DNA of 64,000 nucleotides from Isoperla grammatica (taxonomy: Eukaryota; Arthropoda; Insecta; Plecoptera; Perlodidae), in NCBI GenBank assembly GCA_945910005.1, contig CAMDTW010000136.1, forward strand, positions 62,001-126,000, given 5' to 3'. The position numbers and the translations under genes are program-made. Within the stretch, counting starts at the first letter, position 1. The number at the start of each line of letters is the position of its first letter. The notes under the pieces were generated by a model, which worked only from the letters and a program-made list of their open reading frames with translations, searched no databases and was not told the DNA's origin. Shown one piece after another: positions 24,692-36,424 of the stretch.

Positions 24692-27001
24692 CGGCCGGGT
24701 TTTCTAAGGGTTTCAACCAAAGTTGACAAATCGTTGTTTAAGAGCGTTTCAGGCTCCAATAAGCACAATTTGTCCATTTTGTCACATTTCGATAACTTCT
24801 ATAGAAGTTACACCCTCCGTCGAAAAATAAGAATTATAGGTTGCATTCTTCAAGAGTATAATGAAAATGCATAAATTGAGTTTTTTCGTCGTTTTTGGTT
24901 AAAATATGCATAAAATATAGAAATTCGCTGATTTTAGTCTTTCTACCACAAACTTCCAGTTTAAAGAGGAATCTTGCATACGGCTGGGATTCCTAAGGGT
25001 TTCAACCAAAGTTAACAAATCGTTGTTTAAGAGCGTTTCAGGCTCCAATAAGCACAATTTGTCCACTTCGTCACATTTCGATAACTACTTTAGAAGTTAC
25101 ACCAACCGTTGAAAAATAATAATGTTAGTGTGCATTATGAAAGAGTATTATGAAAATGCATAAATTGAGTTTTTTGGTCGTTTTTGGTTAAAATATGCAT
25201 AAAATATAGAAATTGGCTGATTTCAGTCTATCTACCACAAACTTCCAGTTTTAAGAGGAATCTTGCATACGGCCGGGATTCCTAAGGGTTTCAACCAAAG
25301 TTGACAAATCGTTGTTTAAGAGCGTTTCAGGCTCCAATAAGCACAATTTGTCCATTTCGTCACATTTCGATAACTTTTATAGAAGTTACACCCTCCGTTG
25401 AAAAATAAGAATTATAGGCTGCATTCTTCAAGAGTATAATGAAAATGCATAAATTGAGTTTTTTCGTCGTTTTTGGTTAAAATTTGCATAAAATATAGAA
25501 ATTAACTGATTTTAGTCCATCTACCACAAACTTCCAGTTTTAAGAGGAATCTTGCATACGGCTGGGATTCCTAAGGGTTTCAACCAAATTGCACAAATCG
25601 TTGTTTTAGAGCGTTTCAGGCTCCAATAAACACAATTTGTCCATTTCGTCACATTTCGATAACTTCTATAGAAGTTACACCCTCCGTCGAAAAATAAGAA
25701 TTATAGGTTGCATTCTTCAAGAGTATAATGAAAATGCATAAATTGAGTTTTTTCGTCGTTTTTGGTTAAAATATGCATAAAAATAGAAATTGGCTGATTT
25801 CAGTCTATCTACCACAAACTTCCAGTTTTAAGAGGAATCTTGCATATGGCCGGGTTTCCTAAGGGTTTCAACCAAAGTTGACAAATCGTTGTTTTAGAGC
25901 GTTTCAGGCTCCAATAAGCACAATGTGTCCATTTCGTCACATTTCGATAACTTTTATAGAAGTTACACCCTCCGTCGAAAAATAAGAATTATAGGTTGCA
26001 TTCTTCAAGAGTATAAAGAAAATGCATAAATTGAGTTCTTTCGTCGTTTTTGGTAAAAATATGCATAAAAAATAGAAATTGGTTGATTTCAGTCTATCTA
26101 CCACAAACTTCCAGTTTTAAGAGGAATCTTGCATACGGCCGGGATTCCTAAGGGTTTCAACCAAAGTTGACAAATCGTTGTTTTAAAGCGTTTCAGGCTC
26201 CAATAAGCAAAATTTGTCCATTTTGTTACATTTCGATAACTTCTATACAAGTTACACCCTCCGTCGAAAAATAAGAATTATAGGTTGCATTCTTCAAGAG
26301 TATAATGAAAATGCATAAATTGAGTTTTTTCGTCGTTTTTGGTTAAAATATGCATAAAAAATAGAAATTGGCTGATTTCAGTCTATCTACCACAAACTTC
26401 CAGTTTTAAGAGGAATCTTGCATACGGCCGGGATTCCTAAGGGTTTCAACCAAAGTTGACAAATCGTTGTTTAAGAGCGTTTCAGGCTCCAATAAGCACA
26501 ATTTGTCCATTTCGTCACATTTCGATAACTTCTATAGAAGTTACACCCTCCGTCGAAAAATAAGAATTATAGGTTGCATTCTTCAAGAGTATAATGAAAA
26601 TGCATAAATTGAGTTTTTTCGTCGTTTTTGGTTAAAATATGCATAAAAAATAGAAATTGGCTGATTTCAGTCTATCTACACAAACTTCCAGTTTTAAGAG
26701 GAATCTTGCATACGGCCGGGTTTCCTAAGGGTTTCAACCAAAGTTGACAAATCGTTGTTTTAGAGCGTTTCAAGCTCCAATAAGCACAATTTGTCCATTT
26801 CGTCACATTTCGATAACTTCTATAGAAGTTACACCCTCCGTCGAAAAATAAGAATTATAGGTTGCATTCTTCAAGAGTATAATGAAAATGCATAAATTGA
26901 GTTTTTTCGTCGTTTTTAGTTAAAATATGCATAAAAAATAGAAATTGGCTGATTTCAGTCTATCTACCACAAACTTCCAGTTTTAAGAGGAATCTTGCAT
27001 A
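24692..27001 (+). repeat. 8-monomer higher-order repeat, copy 1 (2310 bp)
   Basis: The block opens with a GGGTTTTCTAAGGG unit, then a type D unit with GCATTATGAAAGAG (24981). Next come a unit with AACTTTTATAG and AAATTTGCATAA, an AATAAACAC unit, a CATATGGCCGGG unit with CAATGTGTCC and GAGTTCTTTCG, an AGCAAAATTTG unit, a unit with CTACACAAAC, and a GGGTTTCC unit with CAAGCTCC. The same eight return at 37958-40267 and 47758-50066, and the first five at 27002. Confidence 0.9.
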
Positions 27002-28444
27002 CGGCCGGGTTTTCTAAGGGTTTCAACCAAAGTTGACAAATCGTTGTTTAAGAGCGTTTCAGGCTCCAATAAGCACAATTTGTCCATTTTGTCACATTTC
27101 GATAACTTCTATAGAAGTTACACCCTCCGTCGAAAAATAAGAATTATAGGTTGCATTCTTCAAGAGTATAATGACAATGCATAAATTGAGTTTTTTCGTC
27201 GTTTTTGGTTAAAATATGCATAAAATATAGAAATTCGCTGATTTTAGTCTATCTACCACAAACTTCCAGTTTAAAGAGGAATCTTGCATACGGCTGGGAT
27301 TCCTAAGGGTTTCAACCAAAGTTAACAAATCGTTTTTTAAGAGCGTTTCAGGATCCAATAAGCACAATTTGTCCACTTCGTCACATTTCGATAACTACTT
27401 TAGAAGTTACACCAACCGTTGAAAAATAATAATGTTAGTGTGCATTATGAAAGAGTATTATGAAAATGCATAAATTGAGTTTTTTGGTCGTTTTTGGTTA
27501 AAATATGCATAAAATATAGAAATTGGCTGATTTCAGTCTATCTACCACAAACTTCCAGTTTTAAGAGGAATCTTGCATACGGCCGGGATTCCTAAGGGTT
27601 TCAACCAAAGTTGACAAATCGTTGTTTTAGAGCGTTTCAGGCTCCAATAAGCACAATTTGTCCATTTCGTCACATTTCGATAACTTTTATAGAAGTTACA
27701 CCCTCCGTTGAAAAATAAGAATTATAGGCTGCATTCTTCAAGAGTATAATGAAAATGCATAAATTGAGTTTTTTCGTCGTTTTTGGTTAAAATTTGCATA
27801 AAATATAGAAATTGGCTGATTTTAGTCCATCTACCACAAACTTCCAGTTTTAAGAGGAATCTTGCATACGGCTGGGATTCCTAAGGGTTTCAACCAAATT
27901 GCACAAATCGTTGTTTTAGAGCGTTTCAGGCTCCAATAAACACAATTTGTCCATTTCGTTACATTTCGATAACTTCTATAGAAGTTACACCCTCCGTCGA
28001 AAAATAAGAATTATAGGTTGCATTCTTCAAGAGTATAATGAAAATGCATAAATTGAGTTTTTTCGTCGTTTTTGGTTAAAATATGCATAAAAATAGAAAT
28101 TGGCTGATTTCAGTCTATCTACCACAAACTTCCAGTTTTAAGAGGAATCTTGCATATGGCCGGGTTTCCTAAGGGTTTCAACCAAAGTTGACAAATCGTT
28201 GTTTTAGAGCGTTTCAGGCTCCAATAAGCACAATGTGCCATTTCGTCACATTTCGATAACTTTTATAGAAGTTACACCCTCCGTCGAAAAATAAGAATTA
28301 TAGGTTGCATTCTTCAAGAGTATAAAGAAAATGCATAAATTGAGTTCTTTCGTCGTTTTTGGTTAAAATATGCATAAAAAATAGAAATTGGTTGATTTCA
28401 GTCTATCTACCACAAACTTCCAGTTTTAAGAGGAATCTTGCATA
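27002..28444 (+). repeat. 8-monomer higher-order repeat, copy 2, first five monomers
   Basis: It follows copy 1 directly and repeats its first five units at an offset of about 2310 bp. It has single-base private changes (ATGACAATGC near 27175, GGATCCAATAAG near 27352) and a one-base deletion giving CAATGTGCCATTTCG near 28232. After the GAGTTCTTTCG unit the order changes and the 6/7-monomer block begins. Confidence 0.87.
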
Positions 28445-30179
28445 CGGCCGGGATTCCTAAGGGTTTCAACCAAAGTTGACAAATCGTTGTTTTAGAGCGT
28501 TTCAGGCTCCAATAAGCAAAATTTGTCCATTTCGTCACATTTCGATAACTTCTATAGAAGTTACATCCTCCGTCGAAAAATAAGAATTATAGGTTGCATT
28601 CTTCAACAGAATAATGAAAATGCATAAATTAAGTTTTTTCGTCGTTTTTGGTTAAAATATGCATAAAAAATAGAAATTGGCTGATTTCAGTCTATCTACC
28701 ACAAACTTCCAGTTTTAAGAGGAATCTTGCATACGGCCGGGATTCCTAAGGGTTTCAACCAAAGTTGACAAATCGTTGTTTTAGACCGTTTCAGGCTCTA
28801 ATATGCACAATTTGTCCATTTCGTCACATTTCGATAACTTCTATAGAAGTTACACCCTCCGTCGAAAAACAAGAATTATAGGTTGCATTCTTCAAGAGAA
28901 TAATGAAAATGCATAAATTGAGTTTTTTCGTCGTTTTTGGTTAAAATATGCATAAAAGATAGAAATTGGCTGATTTCAGTCTATCTACCACAAACTTTTA
29001 GTTTTAAGAGGAATCTTGCATACGGCTGGGATTCCTAAGGGTTTCAACCAAAGTTGACAAATCGTTGTTTTAGAGCGTTTCAGGCCCTAATAAGCACAAT
29101 TTGTCTATTTCGTCACATTTCGATAACTACTTTAGAAGTTACACCAACCGTTGAAAAATAATAATGTTAGTGTGCATTCTGAAAGAGTATTATGAAAATG
29201 CATAAATTGAGTATTTTCGTCGTTTTTGGTTAAAATATGCATAAAAAATAGAAATTGGCTGATTTCAGTCTATCTACCACAAACTTCCAGTTTTAAGAGG
29301 AATCTTGCATACGGCCGGGATTCCTAAGGGTTTCAACCAAAGTTGACAAATCGTTGTTTTACAGCGTTTCAGGCTCCAATAAGCACAATTTGTCCATTAA
29401 GTCACATTTCGATAACTTCTATAGAAGTTACACCCTCCGTCGAAAAATAAGAATTATAGGTTGCATTCTTCAAGAGTATAATGAAAATGCATAAATTGAG
29501 TTTTTTCGTCGTTTTTGGTTAAAATATGCATAAAATATAGAAATTGGATGATTTTAGTCTATCTACCACAAACTTCCTGTTTTAAGAGGAATCTTGCATA
29601 CGGCTGGGATTCCTTAGGGGGTTCAACCAAATTGCACAAATCGTTGTTTTAGAGCGTTTCAGGCTCCAATAAGCACAATTTGTCCATTTCGTCACATTTC
29701 GATAACTTCTATAGAAGTTACACCCTCCGTCGAAAAATAAGAATTATAGGTTGCATTCTTCAAGAGTATAATGAAAATGCATAAATTAAGTTTTTTCGTC
29801 GTTTTTAGTTAAAATATGCATAAAAAATAGAAATTGGCTGATTTCAGTCTATCTACCACAAACTTCCAGTTTTAAGAGGAATCTTGCATACGGCCGGGAT
29901 TCCTAAGGGTTTCAACCAAAGTTGACAAATCGTTGTTTTAGAGCGTTTCAGGCTCCAATAAGCACAATTTGTCCATTTTATCACATTTCGATAACTTCTA
30001 TAGAAGTTACACCCTCCGTCGAAAAATAAGAATTATAGGTTGTATTCTTCAAGAGTATAATGAAAATGCATAAATTGAGTTTTTTCGTCGTTTTTAGTTA
30101 AAATATGCATAAAAAATAGAAATTGGCTGATTTCAGTCTATCTACCACAAACTTCCAGTTTTAAGAGGAATCTTGCATA
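28445..30179 (+). repeat. 6-monomer block, copy 1 (1735 bp)
   Basis: The units are an AGCAAAATTTG unit with TTACATCC and TTCAACAGAATAATG; a TTTTAGACCG unit (28734); type D with GGCCCTAATAAGC (29023); a unit with TCCATTAAGTCAC at the front and GGATGATTTTAGTC at the back (29312); a CCTTAGGGGGTTC unit (29601); and a CATTTTATCAC unit with GGTTGTATTC (29891). The next copy at 30180 has seven units. The unit at 29312 corresponds to two there, front to 31047 and back to 31336. Confidence 0.88.
29312..29600 (+). repeat. Chimeric monomer lacking one unit relative to its paralogue
   Basis: The front (TTTTACAGCG, TCCATTAAGTCAC, CCGTCGAAAAA) matches the unit at 31047. The back (TTTTTGGTTAAAATATGC, AAAATATAGAAATTGGATG, CTTCCTGTTTTAAG) matches the unit at 31336. 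A single exchange between adjacent units in the middle of the monomer explains both the chimera and the one-monomer difference between the blocks at 28445 and 30180. Confidence 0.85.
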
Positions 30180-32203
30180 CGGCCGGGATTCCTAAGGGTT
30201 TCAACCAAAGTTGACAAATCGTTGTTTTAGAGCGTTTCAGGCTCCAATAAGCAAAATTTGTCCATTTCGTCACATTTCGATAACTTCTATAGAAGTTACA
30301 TCCACCGTCGAAAAATAAGAATTATAGGTTGCATTCTTCAACAGAATAATGAAAATGCATAAATTAAGTTTTTTCGTCGTTTTTGGTTAAAATATGCATA
30401 AAAAATAGAAATTGGCTGATTTCAGTCTATCTACCACAAACTTCCAGTTTTAAGAGGAATCTTGCATACGGCCGGGATTCCTAAGGGTTTCAACCAAAGT
30501 TGACAAATCGTTGTTTTAGACCGTTTCAGGCTCTAATATGCACAATTTGTCCATTTCGTCACATTTCGATAACTTCTATAGAAGTTACACCCTCCGTCGA
30601 AAAACAAGAATTATAGGTTGCATTCTTCAAGAGAATAATGAAAATGCATAAATTGAGTTTTTTCGTCGTTTTTGGTTAAAATATGCATAAAAGATAGAAA
30701 TTGGCTGATTTCAGTCTATCTACCACAAACTTTTAGTTTTAAGAGGAATCTTGCATACGGCTGGGATTCCTAAGGGTTTCAACCAAAGTTGACAAATCGT
30801 TGTTTTAGAGCGTTTCAGGCCCTAATAAGCACAATTTGTCTATTTCGTCACATTTCGATAACTACTTTAGAAGTTACACCAACCGTTGAAAAATAATAAT
30901 GTTAGTGTGCATTCTGAAAGAGTATTATGAAAATGCATAAATTGAGTATTTTCGTCGTTTTTGGTTAAAATATGCATAAAAAATAGAAATTGGCTGATTT
31001 CAGTCTATCTACCACAAACTTCCAGTTTTAAGAGGAATCTTGCATACGGCCGGGATTCCTAAGGGTTTCAACCAAAGTTGACAAATCGTTGTTTTACAGC
31101 GTTTCAGGCTCCAATAAGCACAATTTGTCCATTAAGTCACATTTCGATAACTTCTATAGAAGTTACACCCTCCGTCGAAAAATAAGAATTATAGGTTGCA
31201 TTCTTCAAGAGTATAATGAAAATGCATAAATTGAGTTTTTTCGTCGTTTTTAGTTAAAATATGCATAAAAAATAGAAATTGGCTGATTTCAGTCTATCTA
31301 CCACAAACTTCCAGTTTTAAGAGGAATCTTGCATACGGCCGGGATTCCTAAGGGTTTCAACCAAAGTTGACAAATCGTTGTTTTAGAGCGTTTCAGGCTC
31401 CAATAAGGACAATTTGTCCATTTCGTCAAATTTCGATAACTTCTATAGAAGTTACACCCTCCGTTGAAAAATAAGAATTATAGGCTGCATTCTTTAAGAG
31501 TATAATGAAAATGCATAAATTGAGTTTTTTCGTCGTTTTTGGTTAAAATATGCATAAAATATAGAAATTGGATGATTTTAGTCTATCTACCACAAACTTC
31601 CTGTTTTAAGAGGAATCTTGCATACGGCTGGGATTCCTTAGGGGGTTCAACCAAATTGCACAAATCGTTGTTTTAGAGCGTTTCAGGCTCCAATAAGCAC
31701 AATTTGTCCATTTCGTCACATTTCGATAACTTCTATAGAAGTTACACCCTCCGTCGAAAAATAAGAATTATAGGTTGCATTCTTCAAGAGTATAATGAAA
31801 ATGCATAAATTAAGTTTTTTCGTCGTTTTTAGTTAAAATATGCATAAAAAATAGAAATTGGCTGATTTCAGTCTATCTACCACAAACTTCCAGTTTTAAG
31901 AGGAATCTTGCATACGGCCGGGATTCCTAAGGGTTTCAACCAAAGTTGACAAATCGTTGTTTTAGAGCGTTTCAGGCTCCAATAAGCACAATTTGTCCAT
32001 TTTATCACATTTCGATAACTTCTATAGAAGTTACACCCTCCGTCGAAAAATAAGAATTATAGGTTGTATTCTTCAAGAGTATAATGAAAATGCATAAATT
32101 GAGTTTTTTCGTCGTTTTTAGTTAAAATATGCATAAAAAATAGAAATTGGCTGATTTCAGTCTATCTACCACAAACTTCCAGTTTTAAGAGGAATCTTGC
32201 ATA
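30180..32203 (+). repeat. 7-monomer block, copy 2 of the 28445 unit (2024 bp)
   Basis: It starts at an offset of 1735 bp from copy 1, and the offset becomes 2024 bp after the 29312-29600 equivalent, a difference of one monomer. Shared marks are TTCAACAGAATAATG, TTTTAGACCG, CAAACTTTTAG, GGCCCTAATAAGC, GAGTATTTTCG, TCCATTAAGTCAC, GGATGATTTTAGTC, CCTTAGGGGG and GGTTGTATTC. It overlaps the start of the next block, because the CCTTAGGGGG unit at 31625 also opens the second 11-monomer core. Confidence 0.87.
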
Positions 32204-34802
32204 CGGCCGGGATTCCTAAGGGTTTCAACCAAAGTTGACAAATCGTTGTTTAAGAGCGTTTCAGGCTCCAATAAGCACAAATTGTCCATTTCGTCACATT
32301 TCGATAACTTCTATAGAAGTTACACCCACCGTTGAAAAATAAGAATTATAGGCTGCATTCTTCAAGAGTATAATGAAAATGCATAAATTGAGTTTTTTCG
32401 TCGTTTTTGGTTAAAATATGCATAAAAAATAGAAATTGGCTGATTTTAGTCTATCTACCACAAACTTCCAGTTTTAAGAGGAATCTTGCATACGGCCGGG
32501 ATTCCTAAGGGTTTCAACGAAAGTTGACAAATCGTTGTTTTAAAGCGTTTCAGGCTCCAATAAGCACAATTTGTCCATTTCGTTACATTTCGATAACTTC
32601 TATACAAGTTACACCCTCCGTCGAAAAATAAGAATTATAGGTTGCATTCTTCAAGAGTATAATGAAAATGCATAAATTGAGTTTTTTCGTCGTTTTTGGT
32701 TAAAATATGCATAAAAAATAGAAATTGGCTGATTTCAGTCTATCTACCACAAACTTCCAGTTTTAAGAGGAATCTTGCATACGGCCGGGATTCCTAAGGG
32801 TTTCAACCAAAGTTGACAAATCGTTGTTTAAGAGCGTTTCAGGCTCCAATAAGCACAATTTGTCCATTTCGTCACATTTCGATAACTTCTATAGAAGTTA
32901 CACCCTCCGTCGAAAAATAAGAATTATAGGTTGCATTCTTCAAGAGTATAATGAAAATGCATAAATTGAGTTTTTTCGTCGTTTTTGATTAAAATATGCA
33001 TAAAAAATAGAAATTGGCTGATTTCAGTCTATCTACACAAACTTCCAGTTTTAAGAGGAATCTTGCATACGGCCGGGATTCCTAAGGGTTTCAACCAAAG
33101 TTGACAAATCGTTGTTTTAAAGCGTTGTAGGCTCCAATAAGCACAATTTGTCCATTTCGTCAAATTTCGATAACTTCTATAGAAGTTACACCCTCCGTTG
33201 AAAAATAAGAATTATAGGCTGCATTCTTCAAGAGTATAATGAAAATGCATAAATTGAGTTTTTTTGTCGTTTTTGGTTAAAATATGCTTAAAATATAGAA
33301 ATTGGCTGATTTTAGTCTATCTACCACAAACTTCCAGTTTTAAGAGGAATCTTGCATACGGCTGGGATTCCTAAGGGTTTCAACCAAATTGCACAAAGCG
33401 TTGTTTTAGAGCGTTTCAGGCTCCAATAAGCACCATTTGTCTATTTTGTCACATTTCGATAACTTCTATAGAAGTTACACCCTCCGTCGAAAAATAAGAA
33501 TTATAGGTTGCATTCTTCAAGAGTATAATGAAAATGCATAAATTAAGTTTTTTCGTCGTTTTTAGTTAAAATATGTATAAAAAATAGAAATTGGCTGATT
33601 TCAGTCTATCTACCACAAACTTCCAGTTTTAAGAGGAATCTTGCATACGGCCGGGATTCCTAAGGGTTTCAACCAAAGTTGACAAATCGTTGTTTTAGAG
33701 CGTTTCAGGCTCCAATAAGCACAATTTGTCCATTTTATCACATTTCGATAACTTCTATAGAAGTTACACCCTCCGTCGAAAAATAAGAATTATAGGTTGC
33801 ATTCTTCAAGAGTATAATGAAAATGCATAAATTGAGTTTTTTCGTCGTTTTTAGTTAAAATATGCATAAAAAATAGAAATTGGCTGATTTCAGTCTATCT
33901 ACCACAAACTTCCAGTTTTAAGAGGAATCTTGCATACGGCCGGGATTCCTAAGGGTTTCAACCAAAGTTGACAAATCGTTGTTTAAGAGCGTTTCAGGCT
34001 TCAATAAGCACAATTTGTCCATTTCGTCACATTTCGATAACTTCTATAGAAGTTACACCCACCGTTGAAAAATAAGAATTATAGGCTGCATTCTTCAAGA
34101 GTATAATGAAAATGCATAAATTGAGTTTTTTCGTCGTTTTTGGTTAAAATATGCATAAAAAATAGAAATTGTCTGATTTTAGTCTATCTACCACAAACTT
34201 CCAGTTTTAAGAGGAATCTTGCATACGGCTGGGATTCCTAAGGGTTTCAACGAAAGTTGACAAATCGTTGTTTTAAAGCGTTTCAGGCTCCAATAAGCAC
34301 AATTTGTCCATTTCGTTACATTTCGATAACTTCTATACAAGTTACACCCTCCGTCGAAAAATAAGAATTATAGGTTGCATTCTTCAAGAGTATAATGAAA
34401 ATGCATAAATTGAGTTTTTTCGTCGTTTTTGGTTAAAATATGCATAAAAAATAGAAATTGGCTGATTTCAGTCTATCTACCACAAACTTCCAGTTTTAAG
34501 AGGAATCTTGCATACGGCCGGGATTCCTAAGGGTTTCAACCAAAGTTGACAAATCGTTGTTTAAGAGCGTTTCAGGCTCCAATAAGCACAATTTGTCCAT
34601 TTCGTCACATTTCGATAACTTCTATAGAAGTTACACCCTCCGTCGAAAAATAAGAATTATAGGTTGCATTCTTCAAGAGTATAATGAAAATGCATAAATT
34701 GAGTTTTTTCGTCGTTTTTGGTTAAAATATGCATAAAAAATAGAAATTGGCTGATTTCAGTCTATCTACACAAACTTCCAGTTTTAAGAGGAATCTTGCA
34801 TA
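31625..34802 (+). repeat. Second 11-monomer core, copy 1 (3178 bp)
   Basis: The unit order is CCTTAGGGGG; CATTTTATCAC with GGTTGTATTC; CACCCACCGTTG; CAACGAAAG with TATACAAG; CTACACAAAC; AAAGCGTTGTAGG with GTCAAATTTCG and ATATGCTTAAA; GCACAAAGCG with GCACCATTTG and ATATGTATAAA; CATTTTATCAC; GGCTTCAATAAGC with GAAATTGTCTG; CAACGAAAG; and CTACACAAAC. This order recurs at 40557 (offset 8932 bp), and its first ten units recur at 50356 and 57290. Confidence 0.9.
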
Positions 34803-35068
34803 CGGCCGGGATTCCTAAGGGTTTCAACCAAAGTTGACAAATCGTTGTTTTAGAGCGTTTCAGGCTCCAATAAGCACAATTTGTCCATTTTATCACATTT
34901 CGATAACTTCTATAGAAGTTACACCCTCCGTCGAAAAATAAGAATTATAGGTTGCATTCTTCAAGAGTATAATGAAAATGCATAAATTGAGTTTTTTCGT
35001 CGTTTTTAGTTAAAATATGCATAAAAAATAGAAATTGGCTGATTTCAGTCTATCTACCACAAACTTTA
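34803..35068 (+). repeat. Shortened monomer, 266 bp, 23-bp internal deletion
   Basis: The end of the unit reads CACAAACTTTACGGCCGGG, where the normal form has 23 more bases between CTT and TACGG. The break lies just before the next monomer start at 35069. The same deletion with the same borders occurs at 45470-45735, also in a CATTTTATCAC unit, so the two are copies of one event. Confidence 0.93.
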
Positions 35069-36424
35069 CGGCCGGGATTCCTAAGGGTTTCAACCAAAGT
35101 TGACAAATCGTTGTTTAAGAGCGTTTTAGGCTCCAATAAGCACAATTTGTCCATTTCGTCACATTTCGATAACTTCTATAGAAGTTACACCCACCGTTGA
35201 AAAATAAGAATTATAGGCTGCATTCTTCAAGAGTATAATGAAAATGCATAAATTGAGTTTTTTCGTCGTTTTTGGTTAAAATATGCATACAAAATAGAAA
35301 TTGGCTGATTTTAGTCTATCTACCACAAACTTCCAGTTTTAAGAGGAATCTTGCATACGGCTGGGATTCCTAAGAGTTTCAACCAAATTGCACAAATCGT
35401 TGTTTTAGAGCGTGTCAGGCTCCAATAAGCACAATTTGTCCATTTCGTTACATTTCGATAACTTCTATAGAAGTTACACCCTCCGTCGAAAAATAAGAAT
35501 TATAGGTTGCATTCTTCAAGAGTATAATGAAAATGCATAAATTGAGTTTTTTCGTCGTTTTTGGTTAAAATATGCATACAAAATAGAAATTGGCTGATTT
35601 TAGTCTATCTACCACAAACTTCCAGTTTTAAGAGGAATCTTGCATACGGCTGGGATTCCTAAGGGTTTCAACGAAAGTTGACAAATCGTTGTTTTAAAGC
35701 GTTTCAGGCTCCAATAAGCACAATTTGTCCATTTTGTTACATTTCGATAACTTCTATACAAGTTACACCCTCCGTCGAAAAATAAGAATTATAGGTTGCA
35801 TTCTTCAAGAGTATAATGAAAATGCATAAATTGAGTTTTTTCGTCGTTTTTGGTTAAAATATGCATAAAAAATAGAAATTGGCTGATTTCAGTCTATCTA
35901 CCACAAACTTCCAGTTTTAAGAGGAATCTTGCATACGGCCGGGTTTCCTAAGGGTTTCAACCAAAGTTGACAAATCGTTGTTTAAGAGCGTTTCAAGCTC
36001 CAATAAGCACAATTTGTCCATTTCGTCACATTTCGATAACTTCTATAGAAGTTACACCCTCCGTCGAAAAATAAGAATTATAGGTTGCATTCTTCAAGAG
36101 TATAATGAAAATGCATAAATTGAGTTTTTTCGTCGTTTTTAGTTAAAATATGCATAAAAAATAGAAATTGGCTGATTTCAGTCTATCTACCACAAACTTC
36201 CAGTTTTAAGAGGAATCTTGCATACGGCCGGGATTCCTAAGGGTTTCAACCAAAGTTGACAAATCGTTGTTTTAAAGCGTTGTAGGCTCCAATAAGCACA
36301 ATTTGTCCATTTCGTCAAATTTCGATAACTTCTATAGAAGTTACACCCTCCGTTGAAAAATAAGAATTATAGGCTGCATTCTTCAAGAGTATAATGAAAA
36401 TGCATAAATTGAGTTTTTTCGTCG
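35069..36424 (+). repeat. Mixed segment after the 23-bp deletion
   Basis: About 4.7 units follow the shortened monomer: CACCCACCGTTG with GCATACAAAATAG (35069), TAAGAGTTTCAACC (35358), CAACGAAAG with CATTTTGTTAC (35647), GGGTTTCC with TTTCAAGCTCC (35936), and the front of an AAAGCGTTGTAGG unit (36225). The parallel segment after 45736 has only two units before the two copies return to register, so it is three monomers shorter. Confidence 0.75.
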
